Assembly (NCBI RefSeq): GCF_024166365.1
Contig: NC_064826.1
Coordinates: forward strand, 60,281,001-60,345,000
Direction: 5' to 3'
From: Elephas maximus indicus
Lineage: Eukaryota > Chordata > Mammalia > Proboscidea > Elephantidae
Length of the DNA stretch: 64,000 nucleotides
Shown piece after piece: positions 35,901-41,849 of the stretch. Every line of letters starts with the position of its first letter. Within the stretch, counting starts at the first letter, position 1. Under the pieces are notes generated by a model. That model saw only the letters and a program-made list of their open reading frames with translations, was not told the DNA's origin and searched no databases. Position numbers and translations under genes: made by a program.

Positions 35901-37456
35901 AAAGGTCTTCTCAACTTTAGCTACAAAATATCCTCAGAACCTCTGTCATATTTAAAGAATAGTTAATGAAAATCAGCCTCTGCCCTTTCAGATCATTTGT
36001 TATGTCGCATTTCACCTATTTTAGTGCAACTACTGCATTTGAATATAACTGCGACAAATTATATGGTTTATATTGTTCTGAATATTTGACACATTTAAGT
36101 GTGCTGAATTAGTATTTATGTAAAATATATTGAAAATAGGCATCACCTGATGTAAATTAGTAGCTTTGTATAACATGCTAAAAATTGAACCTAATTTCTT
36201 TAGTACCTGCTTTACTCTTTGGTCCTATATGACTGGTACCCTGGGAAATCTCAGTAACATTTTCTGGTAAGTGGCGATTCTTCAGTGCACCAACGATATA
36301 ACGTGCCAGCAACTGTCTTTCACCTAAATGAGTAACTGCAAATTCCAGGGCTACCTAATCAACTGCCACCATAAGACAGACACAATTAAAAGTATTTTGT
36401 ATATCTCAATGTAAGTAGCATAGTTTACTAGAAATTAATCTTATTTTCTTCCTAATTTAAAAATCTTCAGAAAGCAAAAAGGCTTCAGGAAAAAGCCATA
36501 GAATCCTCTAGACAAAATGAGCGACCACAAAATGCAGTATTTCATCGGACAGAGATTAAAGGCCTTAACACAACGGTAAGATTTTTTTTTTCTCCCTAAC
36601 TCTTCTTTTTGGAAACTCTGGTGGCATAGTGGTTAAGAGCTACAGCTGCCAGCCAAATGGTTGGCAGTTTGAATCTACCAGGTGCTCCTTGGAAACTCTA
36701 TGGGGCAGTTCTACTCTGTCCTGTAGAGTCACTGTGAGTCAGAATTGACTCAACGGCAACGGGTTTTGTTTTTCTTTTTTTTTTTTTTTTTAACTCTTCT
36801 TAATAGATATTAAATTTAGTCCCCAAAGAATGTTATTTCTACAGGGGTTTCATCTCTTTTTTTTTTACTATTCAGATTTCACAGAGTTCAGGCATATCAA
36901 TCTCTAAGGTACATCCACCCTCACCCAGTGCTGGTCTACACCAGAACTAGCACTCTGGGATGGCCATAAAGTGCTACAAGCACTAAGTCAGAATATATCC
37001 CTGCAGGTCTTTAACAGCAAATATGTGGTGCTGCCTATGCCTGGCAAAAATGGATCCATGCCATACTCCAGGGTTTCTAGCGTTGTCTTCTGGGCATAAT
37101 TTGCACCAGGTTGCACAGCTGATTGATAAGCAGTAGAAGTAGAACGCAGACCCACTTTTACTGGCTCCAAAGCTCCTAATCTTTGCATTATGCCATGCCG
37201 CATAAGCTGAAGGGTGGAATGAATTTTTTCCTTACTGAAGAAAGTTTTAAATGGACTTTTAGATATTTACATTTTACTTTTTTAGGTTTCTTCTGGTCGG
37301 GTAGTAACAGTGGAAAGCACTCCTGCCCGAATAATAGGAGGACCCCTGGCTGACACAGATATTGCCCTTAAAAAACTGCCTATTCGAGGAGGAGCCTTGC
37401 AGAGGGTGAAAGCAGTTAAAACCATAGATGAGCCAAAGAAGAGCAATCTGACATGA
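2898..37456 (+). CDS. CFAP69: CFAP69, C-terminal 613 codons in 14 exons (5' part outside window)
   Basis: Cilia- and flagella-associated protein 69 is a largely helical, armadillo-like protein. In mammals it is needed for sperm flagellum assembly (its loss causes multiple flagellar abnormalities and male infertility) and it acts in olfactory cilia; the algal FAP69 belongs to the central-pair apparatus. Coding exons: 2898-2946, 3043-3164, 6458-6674, 8664-8828, 12838-12956, 14529-14647, 18310-18391, 29209-29401, 30583-30720, 31304-31380, 31978-32175, 35048-35134, 36471-36575, 37286-37456. All introns are GT-AG, phases join without a break, and the sum is 1842 nt including TGA. The joined protein closely follows the human CFAP69 C-terminus as I know it, from ESGFTQDL to the final KKSNLT. 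The human protein has about 941 residues, so roughly the first third lies to the left. No frameshift or early stop is seen, so the gene looks functional. Confidence 0.97.
3043..3164 (+). CDS. CFAP69: CFAP69 coding exon B
   Basis: The 122-nt exon has a pyrimidine-rich acceptor (TTTTTCCCCACAG) and donor ACAG|GTAAAG. It encodes [15 protein letters not shown] through LCKDLSTIQ, a predicted helical part of the armadillo-like array. It enters in phase 1 and ends in phase 0. The intron before it is only 96 nt. Confidence 0.96.
3598..4010. repeat. MIR fragments
   Basis: Two MIR-like pieces: one with CTCACAACAGCTCTGTGAG (3598-3750) and one with CACTTTCTAGCTATGTGGTC, CATCTTCAAAATGGGGATAA and CTACCTCATGGGATTATTGTGAGG (3835-4010). 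The second is a near-complete sense MIR. Confidence 0.82.
4060..4257 (-). mobile_element. AfroSINE, longer subfamily
   Basis: Reverse copy, tail complement TCAGTCTTTGATTCATGGTG, body with GCTGTAATCTTTATGGAAGC as in 18482-18660. It is diverged. Confidence 0.8.
4258..4425 (+). mobile_element. RTE 3' end fragment
   Basis: The last 165 bp of an RTE element (AGACGGACTGACACAATAGC, AAGATGGTGCAGGACAGGGC) ending GAACTAACAATCACAAC. Confidence 0.82.
4690..4865. repeat. MIR/L2-like fragment
   Basis: The phrases CAGTTCACAGAGTATTTAAA and GGAAATTAAGGCTGAGAGAGG fit a mammalian-wide SINE core. Family not certain. Confidence 0.6.
4894..5676 (+). mobile_element. RTE (BovB-like) 3' end with target duplication
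   Basis: A 5'-truncated insertion: [40 protein letters not shown], then broken frames including [16 protein letters not shown]. The end is GACACCTAACAATAACAAC. ATTCTCAACT at 4884-4893 and 5677-5686 is an exact target duplication. It contains no active reverse transcriptase motif. Confidence 0.93.
6458..6674 (+). CDS. CFAP69: CFAP69 coding exon C
   Basis: The 217-nt exon runs from acceptor TTTCTCTTAG to donor GAAG|GTGAGT. It encodes [17 protein letters not shown] through [13 protein letters not shown]. The frame stays open past the donor to 6769 because a copied piece of the next exon follows (see the repeat at 6691). The donor at 6675 is the one that keeps frame with the next exon. Confidence 0.96.
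6691..6775 (+). repeat. Partial copy of CFAP69 exon D end plus its donor, inside the preceding intron
   Basis: Bases 6691-6739 match 8792-8840 at 44 of 49 positions, counted by eye, and similarity continues with small gaps for some 40 bases. The match covers the last 37 bases of exon D (8664-8828), the GT donor and the start of its intron. The copy starts 17 bases after the donor of exon C. In the frame used by exon D it is still open ([12 protein letters not shown]), and its CAG|GTAAAA donor at 6727/6728 is intact. Using that donor for exon C would shift frame and meet a TGA within four codons of exon D. Confidence 0.88.
7078..7165. repeat. L2-like fragment
   Basis: CATTCATTCAACAAATATTT, then GCCTACTAGGTATCAGGTAC, typical of an L2 end. 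Confidence 0.65.
7290..8560 (+). mobile_element. Old L1 (L1M-type) 3' fragment with SINE insertions
   Basis: Degenerate L1 ORF2 C-terminal sequence followed by 3' UTR. It is recognisable from the segment reading like [12 protein letters not shown] near 7350 and from the classic 'wait for the first tens of bases of plain ORF2, then AT-rich tail' layout. Many stops and indels mark it as ancient. It is interrupted by an AfroSINE at 7664-7795 and a short SINE tail at 8309-8343. It fills most of the intron between CFAP69 exons C and D. Confidence 0.7.
7664..7795 (+). mobile_element. AfroSINE, 5'-truncated
   Basis: The copy begins within the tRNA-like head (GCTGCTAACCAAAAGGTCAG, B-box region) and runs through the body (GGGGCAGTTCTGCTCT) to the tail CTATGAGTCGGAATCGACTC and a GGGTTTTTGG end. 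The A-box half is missing. Confidence 0.9.
8664..8828 (+). CDS. CFAP69: CFAP69 coding exon D
   Basis: The 165-nt exon lies between acceptor TTTTTCCTCACAG and donor ATAG|GTAAAA. It encodes [20 protein letters not shown] through [12 protein letters not shown]. Entry and exit are both phase 1, so the exon is symmetrical and could be skipped or duplicated without a frame shift. Its 3' end has a partial copy at 6691. Confidence 0.97.
9086..9242 (-). mobile_element. AfroSINE
   Basis: Reverse-oriented full-length copy. The tail complement (CCATCGAGTTGATTCCAACT) is at the left and the tRNA-like head complement (CTTAACCGCTGTGCCAC) at the right. Confidence 0.92.
9268..9790 (+). mobile_element. L1 3' UTR fragment, 5'-truncated
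   Basis: This matches the L1 3' UTR seen at 15604-16060, starting AGATTAGTCCAAAG, through CAGTACAACTAGATGGTGCC and TTAGACAGGCACATAAAAC, to CTAAAGTACAATAAAAATAA. It is also the reverse complement of the 3' UTR of the big L1 at 20562-21612, so it belongs to the same Afrotherian L1 lineage. Confidence 0.88.
9791..12837. other. CFAP69 intron D, remaining sequence
   Basis: Apart from the AfroSINE at 10023-10189 this stretch shows no coding exon with good splice sites. There is a poly-A run near 10257-10275. The ORFs near 11.0-11.4 kb and 12.0-12.3 kb lack any recognisable protein family and read like chance frames. Some of 10.9-11.5 kb looks like a very old repeat, which I could not assign. Confidence 0.5.
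10023..10189 (-). mobile_element. AfroSINE with 11-bp target duplication
   Basis: Full-length reverse copy, tail complement at left and tRNA-like head complement (CCACTGTATCACCAGGGC) at right. It is flanked by ACATACATATT at 10012-10022 and 10190-10200, an exact target-site duplication, so it is a relatively young insertion. Confidence 0.93.
12838..12956 (+). CDS. CFAP69: CFAP69 coding exon E
   Basis: The 119-nt exon starts after ATACCAG and ends at GGAAG|GTATGT. It encodes [20 protein letters not shown] through [12 protein letters not shown]. It enters in phase 1 and ends in phase 0. Confidence 0.97.
13060..13715 (-). mobile_element. Old L1M 3' fragment
   Basis: Reverse-oriented L1 3' UTR and ORF2 end. 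Typical complement phrases are present, such as TCTATTGATGGACATT-like (CCCATTGATGGACATTGAG) and GGAGTAGAATTGCCAGGTC. It is heavily diverged, with no open frame. Confidence 0.8.
14529..14647 (+). CDS. CFAP69: CFAP69 coding exon F
   Basis: The 119-nt exon runs from acceptor CTTCTTAAACAG to donor TCTG|GTGAGT. It encodes [18 protein letters not shown] through [10 protein letters not shown], with the tryptophan codon split 2+1. It starts in phase 0. Confidence 0.97.
15326..16085 (+). mobile_element. L1 3' UTR, 5'-truncated
   Basis: About 760 bp of L1 3' UTR, longer than the related copy at 9268. It starts near AACTGGGGAAACCAGC and ends in an A-rich tail (GTTAAAATAAATAAATATA). Flanks AATATACACAGACAA (left) and AATATATATAGACAA (right) look like an imperfect target-site duplication. 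Confidence 0.85.
16740..17345 (-). mobile_element. Old L1M 3' fragment split by an AfroSINE
   Basis: Reverse L1 3' UTR/ORF2 end with typical complement sequence (CACCGTGTAGTATTCCACAG near 17300). It is interrupted at about 16905-17068 by a reverse AfroSINE. The order of insertion is therefore L1 first, SINE later. Confidence 0.75.
16903..17068 (-). mobile_element. AfroSINE, well preserved
   Basis: Full-length reverse copy (CCGTCAAGTCGATTCCGACT at left, CTACACCACCAGGGTTTCCC at right). ATCGAGATAT at left and ATCAAGATAC at right are a likely imperfect target duplication. The low divergence of the body suggests a younger subfamily member. Confidence 0.93.
17360..17653 (-). mobile_element. MaLR-type solo LTR fragment (MST/MLT1-like)
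   Basis: Reverse complement of an ERVL-MaLR LTR. It runs from CTGCTGGCAATCCTTGGC-type sequence through GAGGTCACATTCACAGGTA to AATTCAGTCCATAACA, whose complement is the conserved LTR start TGTTATGGACTGAATT. It contains a C11 run near 17510. Confidence 0.75.
18310..18391 (+). CDS. CFAP69: CFAP69 coding exon G
   Basis: The 82-nt exon starts after TTTTTTATTTAAG and ends at GCA|GTAAGT. It encodes [18 protein letters not shown] through LLLDLLA. It completes the split tryptophan and ends in phase 0. The intron after it (10.8 kb) holds the large L1. Confidence 0.96.
18482..18660 (-). mobile_element. AfroSINE, longer subfamily
   Basis: Reverse copy whose body contains the insert GGCTGTAAATCTCTATGGAA and ends in CCAACCTTTTGGTTAGCAG. 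The same variant is seen at 4060-4257, so at least two AfroSINE body types coexist here. Confidence 0.88.
19868..20115 (+). repeat. MIR element
   Basis: The core reads CTGTGTAACTTGGGCAAATT, then TCGGTTTCTCCATCCGTAAA and a region like TACTTCATAGTACTAGTGGG, which is the standard MIR consensus order. A (TG)n run follows at about 20047-20061. Confidence 0.85.
20200..20560 (-). mobile_element. Transduced part of a MaLR LTR
   Basis: The segment is the 3' two thirds of the same LTR family as 55056-55563 and 48639-49480, with matching phrases such as CAGCTCCAGGGGAAGG and GGGACCCCAGGTCCAAAGGA. On the minus strand it ends at an AATAAA (complement at 20218-20223) followed about 20 bases later by the poly-A. 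It begins directly after the L1 poly-A, inside the LTR. Confidence 0.88.
20575..21612 (-). mobile_element. L1 3' UTR
   Basis: About 1 kb between the ORF2 end and the L1 poly-A. Its complement matches the isolated copies at 9268 and 15326. A canonical AATAAA lies near its end (complement of TTTATT in AATTTTTATTGTGC), but the source transcript read past it. A long A/T homopolymer junction sits at 21583-21614. Confidence 0.85.
21613..25426 (-). pseudogene. L1 ORF2 (endonuclease-reverse transcriptase), inactivated
   Basis: The ORF2 protein would nick target DNA and reverse-transcribe L1 RNA. The endonuclease part starts at 25426 ([20 protein letters not shown]) with LQETHL, NIYAPN, GDFN and RIDH motifs. 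Then comes a frameshift near 24817 just after RIDH. A TGA near 24253 precedes the reverse transcriptase block 24240-22219, which keeps [21 protein letters not shown] and the FADDMILY catalytic box. A TGG-to-TAG change ends that block at 22219. The C-terminal Cys-rich part ([14 protein letters not shown]) has at least two more stops before [13 protein letters not shown] and the end at 21613. The breaks are ordinary decay, mostly C-to-T-like. Confidence 0.95.
25423..25689 (-). CDS. Open frame between L1 ORF1 and ORF2 (88 codons)
   Basis: The frame starts at ATG 25689 and ends in TGA at 25425-25423, which overlaps the ORF2 start codon as ATGA. The predicted product is basic and Lys/Asn/Thr-rich ([15 protein letters not shown], ending NNTHKKASK), with no domain that I know. 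The inter-ORF gap is 317 bp, longer than the few tens of bases usual in human L1. It may be a chance frame, or may help ribosomes reach ORF2 by stop-start coupling. Confidence 0.4.
   Translation of the reverse strand: MERKTRRYRTIQVRFLLRKIAADIKVTTKRSNNSITQNKTQEKHNDSANINSTTRKMRNIQFTKKNISAQKSKWKNETVNNTHKKASK
25744..26901 (-). CDS. L1 ORF1 protein, intact 385 codons
   Basis: ORF1p is a trimeric RNA-binding chaperone of the L1 ribonucleoprotein. Residues about 45-155 form a heptad-rich coiled coil ([32 protein letters not shown]). The RRM begins near [13 protein letters not shown], and the C-terminal domain has [32 protein letters not shown] and the conserved [20 protein letters not shown]. The length is slightly above the 338 of human L1 because of a longer coiled coil and tail. 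No stop or frameshift was found, unlike ORF2 beside it. Confidence 0.95.
   Translation of the reverse strand: MAQGQQSISNHVKKQTMIASTTPQIKDSKSFPNEDTILELPDTEYKKLIYSMLQDIGDDLRNEIRQSTEKAKEQTDKAVEEIKKIIQEHSGKINKLQESIERQHSEIQKITELDNSIGSQRSRIEELECRVGEMEDKAIDTNIAEEKSDKRIKKNEETLRIMWDSIKKNNLCVIGVPEQGGITENTDRIAEDLLAENFPDITKDKRIPIQDAHRTPFKTDPKRKSPRHIIIKLAKTKDKEKILKAARDKRKLSNKEESIRISSDYSAETMQSRRQWDDIYKALKEKNFHPRIIYPAKLSLKYEGEIKTLTDKHKLREFAKTKPKLQEILKEIVWSENQYHQITTQYKVTEQNILISTQIRKSQKQIRLILKRKKYSKQGIIEVIM
26902..28189 (-). promoter_or_regulatory. L1 5' UTR with internal promoter
   Basis: About 1.3 kb upstream of ORF1, GC-richer than the rest of the intron, with CpG clusters near its start (GCCGCGTCGCTGCGCTGCC near 28107 on +). 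It reaches the target duplication at 28190, so the 5' end appears complete or nearly so. In sense it points opposite to CFAP69, so any remaining activity would give transcripts antisense to the host gene. Confidence 0.75.
28318..28465. repeat. MIR-like fragment
   Basis: TTATTATGTGCCAGGCAATC, then CTAACCCTCTGATGCAGGTA and TTTATAAGAGGAAATTG, in MIR order. Confidence 0.7.
29209..29401 (+). CDS. CFAP69: CFAP69 coding exon H
   Basis: The 193-nt exon follows a long pyrimidine tract (TTTCCTTTCTGTAG) and ends at ATAG|GTAAGT. It encodes [19 protein letters not shown] through [10 protein letters not shown]. It starts in phase 0 and ends in phase 1. It contains the Lys-rich stretch [16 protein letters not shown]. 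Confidence 0.97.
30128..30237 (+). mobile_element. AfroSINE with internal deletion
   Basis: The tRNA-like head (GGAGCCCTGGTGGCACAGTG) joins directly to the tail (TATGGGTCGGAATCAAGTC); the middle body is missing. It is flanked by ATATAGTAAAC (30117-30127) and ATACAGTAAAC (30238-30247), a 10-of-11 target duplication, so the deletion is in this copy or its source. Confidence 0.88.
30583..30720 (+). CDS. CFAP69: CFAP69 coding exon I
   Basis: The 138-nt exon runs from acceptor CCAATGATTAG to donor CTAG|GTAAGA. It encodes [20 protein letters not shown] through KIYAVLGKL. Entry and exit are phase 1 and the length is a multiple of three. The acceptor has a poor pyrimidine tract, so skipping is conceivable and would keep frame. 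Confidence 0.96.
   Translation: MQRNLYLLVFKKNKKSCHCLPTALRLQLWMLLRISEQKFMLCWAN
30862..30975. mobile_element. MER5-type hAT DNA transposon remnant
   Basis: The phrases AATTAAATCAGAATCTCTGC, GGGCCCAGGCATCAGTATTT and CCCCAGGTAATTCCAGTGTGC match the well-known MER5A/B consensus. It is short and diverged. Confidence 0.75.
31304..31380 (+). CDS. CFAP69: CFAP69 coding exon J
   Basis: The 77-nt exon lies between ACTTTGTTTAG and AAA|GTGAGT. It encodes [19 protein letters not shown] to HRYLDFK, one of the most conserved parts of the protein. It enters in phase 1 and ends in phase 0. Confidence 0.97.
31737..31900 (+). mobile_element. AfroSINE, full length
   Basis: Sense copy from GGAGCCCTGGTGGCACAGTG with A-box and B-box (GGTTGGCAGTTCGAATAC) through CACTGTGAGTCGAAATCAAC to a (TTG)n tail. 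It ends 77 bases before the next CFAP69 exon. Confidence 0.93.
31978..32175 (+). CDS. CFAP69: CFAP69 coding exon K
   Basis: The 198-nt exon lies between TTGTTATCACAG and AAA|GTAAGC. It encodes [20 protein letters not shown] through QNEQKVYTK, rich in Glu, Lys and Gln. It is symmetrical at phase 0. Confidence 0.97.
32491..33008 (-). mobile_element. RTE (BovB-like) 3' end, left arm of an inverted pair
   Basis: The reverse complement of an RTE C-terminal coding region and 3' tail, starting with the tail complement TGTTGTTGTCAGGTGGCATT. Read on the minus strand it has the same order as 33308-33830: CACATGCATATGA, AGGAGGGACCAGTC-type and TTCTGTTGT sequence. It lies in the CFAP69 intron before exon L. 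Confidence 0.9.
33152..33830 (+). mobile_element. RTE (BovB-like) 3' end with target duplication
   Basis: A 5'-truncated RTE insertion. It reads [53 protein letters not shown], then [20 protein letters not shown] and [20 protein letters not shown], with at least two frameshifts. The end is CACCTAACAACAAC. TAGGCATA occurs at 33142-33149 and 33833-33840 as the target duplication. Confidence 0.93.
33841..35047. other. Intronic sequence without recognised elements
   Basis: No exon with matching splice sites and no repeat family I can name. The stretch 34270-34640 has few homopolymers and a more balanced base composition than its surroundings, so an old repeat or conserved non-coding element cannot be excluded. 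Confidence 0.4.
35048..35134 (+). CDS. CFAP69: CFAP69 coding exon L
   Basis: The 87-nt exon follows TTTCTCATTTCAG and ends at AAG|GTAAGT. It encodes 29 residues, [20 protein letters not shown] to AKTLK, probably one long charged helix. Phase 0 at both ends. Confidence 0.97.
35135..36470. other. Intron L, no element recognised
   Basis: AT-rich sequence between CFAP69 exons. No SINE, LINE or LTR that I can name and no splice-supported exon. The small frame at 35169-35357 has no family match. Confidence 0.5.
36471..36575 (+). CDS. CFAP69: CFAP69 coding exon M
   Basis: The 105-nt exon lies between AAAATCTTCAG and ACG|GTAAGA. It encodes [20 protein letters not shown] to TEIKGLNTT. Phase 0 at both ends. 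A SINE begins only 32 bases after its donor. Confidence 0.97.
36608..36790 (+). mobile_element. AfroSINE next to a CFAP69 splice donor
   Basis: Full-length sense copy from TTGGAAACTCTGGTGGCATA to a GGGTTTTG plus T-rich tail. It is flanked by the exact duplication TAACTCTTCTT at 36597-36607 and 36791-36801. Confidence 0.94.
37286..37456 (+). CDS. CFAP69: CFAP69 last coding exon and stop
   Basis: The 171-nt coding part follows TACTTTTTTAG and ends in TGA at 37454-37456. It encodes [39 protein letters not shown] and a basic C-terminus KKSNLT. The tail is proline/lysine-rich and conserved with the human protein. Confidence 0.97.
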   Translation, partial: VSSGRVVTVESTPARIIGGPLADTDIALKKLPIRGGALQRVKAVKTIDEPKKSNLT

Positions 37457-37477
37457 AATGCTCCAGAACCTTTTTAC

Positions 37478-37483
37478 AATAAA
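37478..37483 (+). terminator. CFAP69 polyadenylation signal
   Basis: AATAAA lies 22 bases after the stop codon, giving a very short 3' UTR if cleavage follows within 30 bases. A second, weaker A-rich signal could act further downstream. Confidence 0.75.
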
Positions 37484-37689
37484 TTCTGCTTATAATTTTC
37501 TAGTTAAATATATCTTTATATACAAATGTAAATCGAATATTTTAGGATAGATATTTCAGTAAAATACTATGTATGAAAAAGTAAAAGTAAGCACATATAA
37601 ATTATTTTTATTGAAACTATCAACATATAGTCTCAGAAGAGTTGTCATCAATTTCTCTGGAAAGATTACAAATTCTCTTAATTAAAATT

Positions 37690-38110
37690 GTGAAACAATA
37701 TTGTATCAATTAGGACTCTTGGTTGCAAGTGAAAGAAGAACCCTACTCAAATCGGCTTAAGCCAATATATATATATATATATATTTATTACAAGTTCTGT
37801 ATCTATCAAATCTAGAAGTAATTTAGACTATAGACATTGTTGAAGCTAGGGACCGAAGCTATGTGAGTAGTGTCTTCTCCTTTCCCAGCAGCTTCTGGCT
37901 CACATTCTCTGAGGTTCGTAATTGGATGAGAAGCATGTACGCCTGTCTCTCAACAGTCTCTGCAATGGCCTCTGTGCATCTTGGGGCTCCTAATTGGACC
38001 ATGTGCCCACTCCTGAGCCATCATTCACCGTGACTTTGGGCAGATCTGAGAATGTCTATTCTTGGAGCCAGAAGCAGGCCAACCCCATCCGAAGTATATA
38101 GATTTGAGAA
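37690..38110. repeat. Ancient interspersed repeat with a (TA)n microsatellite
   Basis: The start GGACTCTTGGTTGCAAGTGA and phrases such as CACATTCTCTGAGG and GGACCATGTGCCCACTCCTG look like a known old mammalian repeat that I cannot name with confidence. A TA run of about 24 bases lies at 37762-37784. Confidence 0.45.
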
Positions 38111-38817
38111 AGAAAGTGGAGGTGACCTAAGGTACTGGCTGAGGGAAATATGTATGAATACCAAGTGGTAAAAATAAGTAAATCTGCAACAAATATATTG
38201 GCCAAAGTAAAATAAGCTATCTCTACTATAAAAATGTAAATGTTAGTCATGAAGTGAGCAACAAAAAGTACAGGTGAGATATATGTATGCATACACACAC
38301 ACAGGAAATTCTAATGCTACTTCTCATTTTTAATGGGAAAGGCAGAGGATGGAAATGTCCTCCCCCACCTTTAGTGGTGGTATCTGACAAAGAATAGGAG
38401 GCAGATGCCTTAATGCTAGATGTACAGCAAAATCTTTTTGCTGGCTGCCGTTATGAGGTTTCATAGCCTACCCATATCCACCCTTAGCAGCCGAGCGTGG
38501 TAACTGTTTGCACCACCCAGGGACCAAGTGTGATAGCAGCCTCAGCTCCTAGCAGCCTCTCCCTTGAGCTCTGCAAATGCAACCACATCCTGGGCCCAAA
38601 GGGAAGATTGGGTCAGCAAAATACTATGCAGGGAATGCTAAACACAGACAACATGTTAAAGTAATTCAAATATATTTGTAACAATGATATGTCTTCTCAA
38701 ACAGTGAGGCATAAATGTTATTACATGAATATAACCAAGGTATAGAAATTAAATTGATATTATATACTTATTTGAATACCATTTTTTGTTTGTAATACAA
38801 TATATCTCCAGATTGAT

Positions 38818-38980
38818 GAATCAAAAGCAAACCTGTTGCTGTGGAGTCATTTATGACTCACAGGGACCCTACAGGACAGAGTAGAACTGCCCCATAGGGT
38901 TTCCAAGGAGCAGCTGGTGGATTCAAACTGCCGGCCTTTTCTTTAGCAGCTGAGCTCTTAACCACCGTGCCACCAGGGCT
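38818..38980 (-). mobile_element. AfroSINE with target duplication
   Basis: Reverse full-length copy (tail complement CTGTTGCTGTGGAGTCATTT at left, CACCGTGCCACCAGGGCT at right). CCAGATTGAT at 38808-38817 and 38981-38990 is the target duplication. Confidence 0.93.
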
Positions 38981-38990
38981 CCAGATTGAT

Positions 38991-40900
38991 CAAGGCTATC
39001 CCAGTTCAGATAACCTGTGGAACTTTCCCCTGCCACATTAATCTTAGGCATTGAGAAGGGGAAAAGTGAAACAGGGCAGGTTATAACCAAGCAGCCATTT
39101 AACAGGGCAAGAAATGTAGGTTAACGAATGGCGGGCAGTGATGTTGCTTTATCTAGATCTTGCACTTGGTAGACAGAAAATATCCGCCCATTGTGTCTAT
39201 TTGCATATTCAGTTCCAGCGGCCATACAGTGAGCAAGTGAACCAGCCTGTCTGATGAGGTCACTAATTCTACTAGTTCTGTCTCTGCTCATCACATCCCA
39301 TACTCCCACACCAACTCCTGAGCACCAGGGAATATGTTGCTTAACCTATCCAGCCTGACTGTGAGGGGTTGGTATCTTTTCTTCCATGAGTGAGTTGAGA
39401 CAAAATTTCAAGCTTTCCAACTGAAATTTTTACTACTAAACTGAATAAAAAGAAAATCAAAAGGATAAAAATGATAGAGTTTAGTGAGCACAGATAAAAG
39501 TGGCTTCAATATTCCCAGTAAGAGGACTTTGTTACCATATGAGGGAGCTCATTCCATTGTTAAACTCTTTATTCTCAGATGTTTACTTATACTGGGTTAA
39601 AGCTAGTAAGTATTTGAATAGCTTTCATCCTCTGGTCTCTGGTATACCTTCTGGAGCACATATTATATTTCATATCAAAGCAAACAACTATGACGTCCAC
39701 CCTAAGTCTTTTTCAGGGTCAAATAGCCCTAATTTCCTTAAGCATTCTTGTGGTACGGTTTCCTGACTTTATGAATTGGCCAGCCCATTCTGAAGTGCTA
39801 CTATTTGTTAGTATCTCCTAAATTGACCAGCAGACCCAAACACAGATTTCTAGGTGTAGCAGGATGCATGCAGAGTATGAGACTACTCCCTCTCATTTTT
39901 ATACATTTTCTGCGCATACCACTCAAGTTTACATTAGTTTCAATAGCAACCATGTTTGTTTATTGCTTGTATTTAGTTTACAGTCAAGGAAAAGATCAAG
40001 GATGTTTTCTGAGAGAAAAGCAGCCCCTGACATCTGGGAGCTGAGCTGGTACTACGAGGTCAAAATTCTATAGACACACCCAGTGCCTAGATCTCGGTTT
40101 CTAATAGCATTTTCCAATAAAAGGAACCAGGGCTCCTTGGAGAAGTGGCTGATTCTAGAATTTTCCTGTATACAATGGCATGATTTGTGCCAAAAACTGG
40201 GAGGGATTTATAACAGAACATGATATCTAACTACCATCAAAAAGGCTTCAGATGAACTGCTTTAAAACCAGAATGTTCATTTTTGGCAACTGCCCTCCAG
40301 TATTAATTGACTATTTTTAATAATCCAATGTGGCATTTCAACTCAATTAGGAGAACTAGGAAAACATTTTGTAGTTAACACCTTGGAAGGCTAACATTCC
40401 ACTGAATTCATTAAAACTAGAAGTTTATCAATGCAATAAAATCTTTATGATGACTATGGGTGATTGATGACAACTGATTGAACAATTTTTAAGCTAAAAT
40501 TACTGTGATCTTGCTTATGGCACTAAACTTTTGAGCCTCAGTCATTCATTTGCCCACAGATTTTAAAAGCCGTGGAACTCTTTTCTCAGGAGAATCATGA
40601 CCCTGTATCTCGAGGTATTCCTTCGGCTCACCTGCAGGCAATGAACTGGGCACTCCTTGGGTATCTGTCTATATTTATAAAAGAATATCAGCCCTACCCC
40701 TCCCATCAGTTTATTTTCTGAACTTGGGGATACACCCTTAATTGGCAACATAAAATATTTGCAATCTAGGAGTTTATTAGACTTACAAGTTCAGAATATC
40801 TGCTACTGTTTATCATAAAAAAAAATTTTTGTTATATGAAATAATATTTGTAAAAGAATACCTGAAAGTGATGCAGTTAAGTCATTAATATTAGCGATTC
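38991..40900. other. Intergenic sequence between CFAP69 and FAM237B
   Basis: No gene or named repeat family recognised. Short open frames near 39.1, 39.5 and 39.8 kb lack family matches and splice support. Confidence 0.45.
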
Positions 40901-40902
40901 AT

Positions 40903-41540
40903 TTTTTTTTAATTGTGTTTTAGGTGAAAGTTTATAGCTCAAGTTAATTTCTCATTCAAAAATTTATACACATATTGTTGTGACATCAGTTGCAACCCCC
41001 ACAATGTGACAGCACACTTCTCCTTTCTGCCCCGGTTCCATGTATCCAATTGACCAGTTCCTCTCCTTTCCTGCCTTCTCATCCTGCGTTTGGACAGGAG
41101 ATGCCCATTTTGTCTCATATATCTGATTGAACTAAGAAGCACATTCCTCACATGTATTATTTTTTGTTTTATAATCCTATCTAATCTTTGTCTAAATAGT
41201 GAGCTTTGGGAATGGTTTCAGTTCTGGGTTAACAGAGCATCTGGGGGCCACAGTTTCAGGGGTTCTTCCTGTATCTGTTAGACCATTAAGTCTGGTATTT
41301 TTAGGTGAATTTGAGCTCTGTTCTACATTTTTCTCCTGCTCTGTCCGGGACTCTCTTGTGTTCTTTCCCTGGGCGGTCATTGGTTGTAGCCAGGCACTAT
41401 CTAGTTCTTCTGGTCTCAGGCTGATGGAGTCGCTGGTTCATTTGGTCCTTTAGTCCTTTGGGCTAGTATTTTCCTTGTGTCTTTGGTTTTCTTCATTCTC
41501 CTTTGCCCCAAGTGGGATGGGACCAATTGATGTATCTTAG
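40903..41540 (-). mobile_element. L1 3' UTR, 5'-truncated
   Basis: The reverse complement of the Afrotherian L1 3' UTR. It shares GAGCTTTGGGAATGGTTTC, GACCATTAAGTCTGGT and ATCTAGTTCTTCTGGTCTCA with 20575-21612 but is more diverged. The poly-A complement (T8) is at the left. Related sequence may extend to about 41850. Confidence 0.88.
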
Positions 41541-41849
41541 GGGGACTTACTGTACTTGTTCAGTGTTGTTTGGGCTGTTTTTAAAATTGTTCGTATGTAA
41601 TTAAGTTTGGGCGTGCTGGCATCAGTTTGCTGAGAAGGGAATCTGTCCTTGTAGGGATACATTATGCAGACCTGTACGAGAAGTTTCTATTGGTTCTTAG
41701 TCTTGGGAAAGGCTGGGCTTCTCTTGAACATGTGGTTTGGTTCTTATCAGCATTGTGAATCCTGAGATTGCTGATGAGCCCCTCTTCTTCTGAGTAGTAG
41801 GAAACTGAGACCAAATTTACAGCTATCCTCTATCAAAGGTATAGGCATT

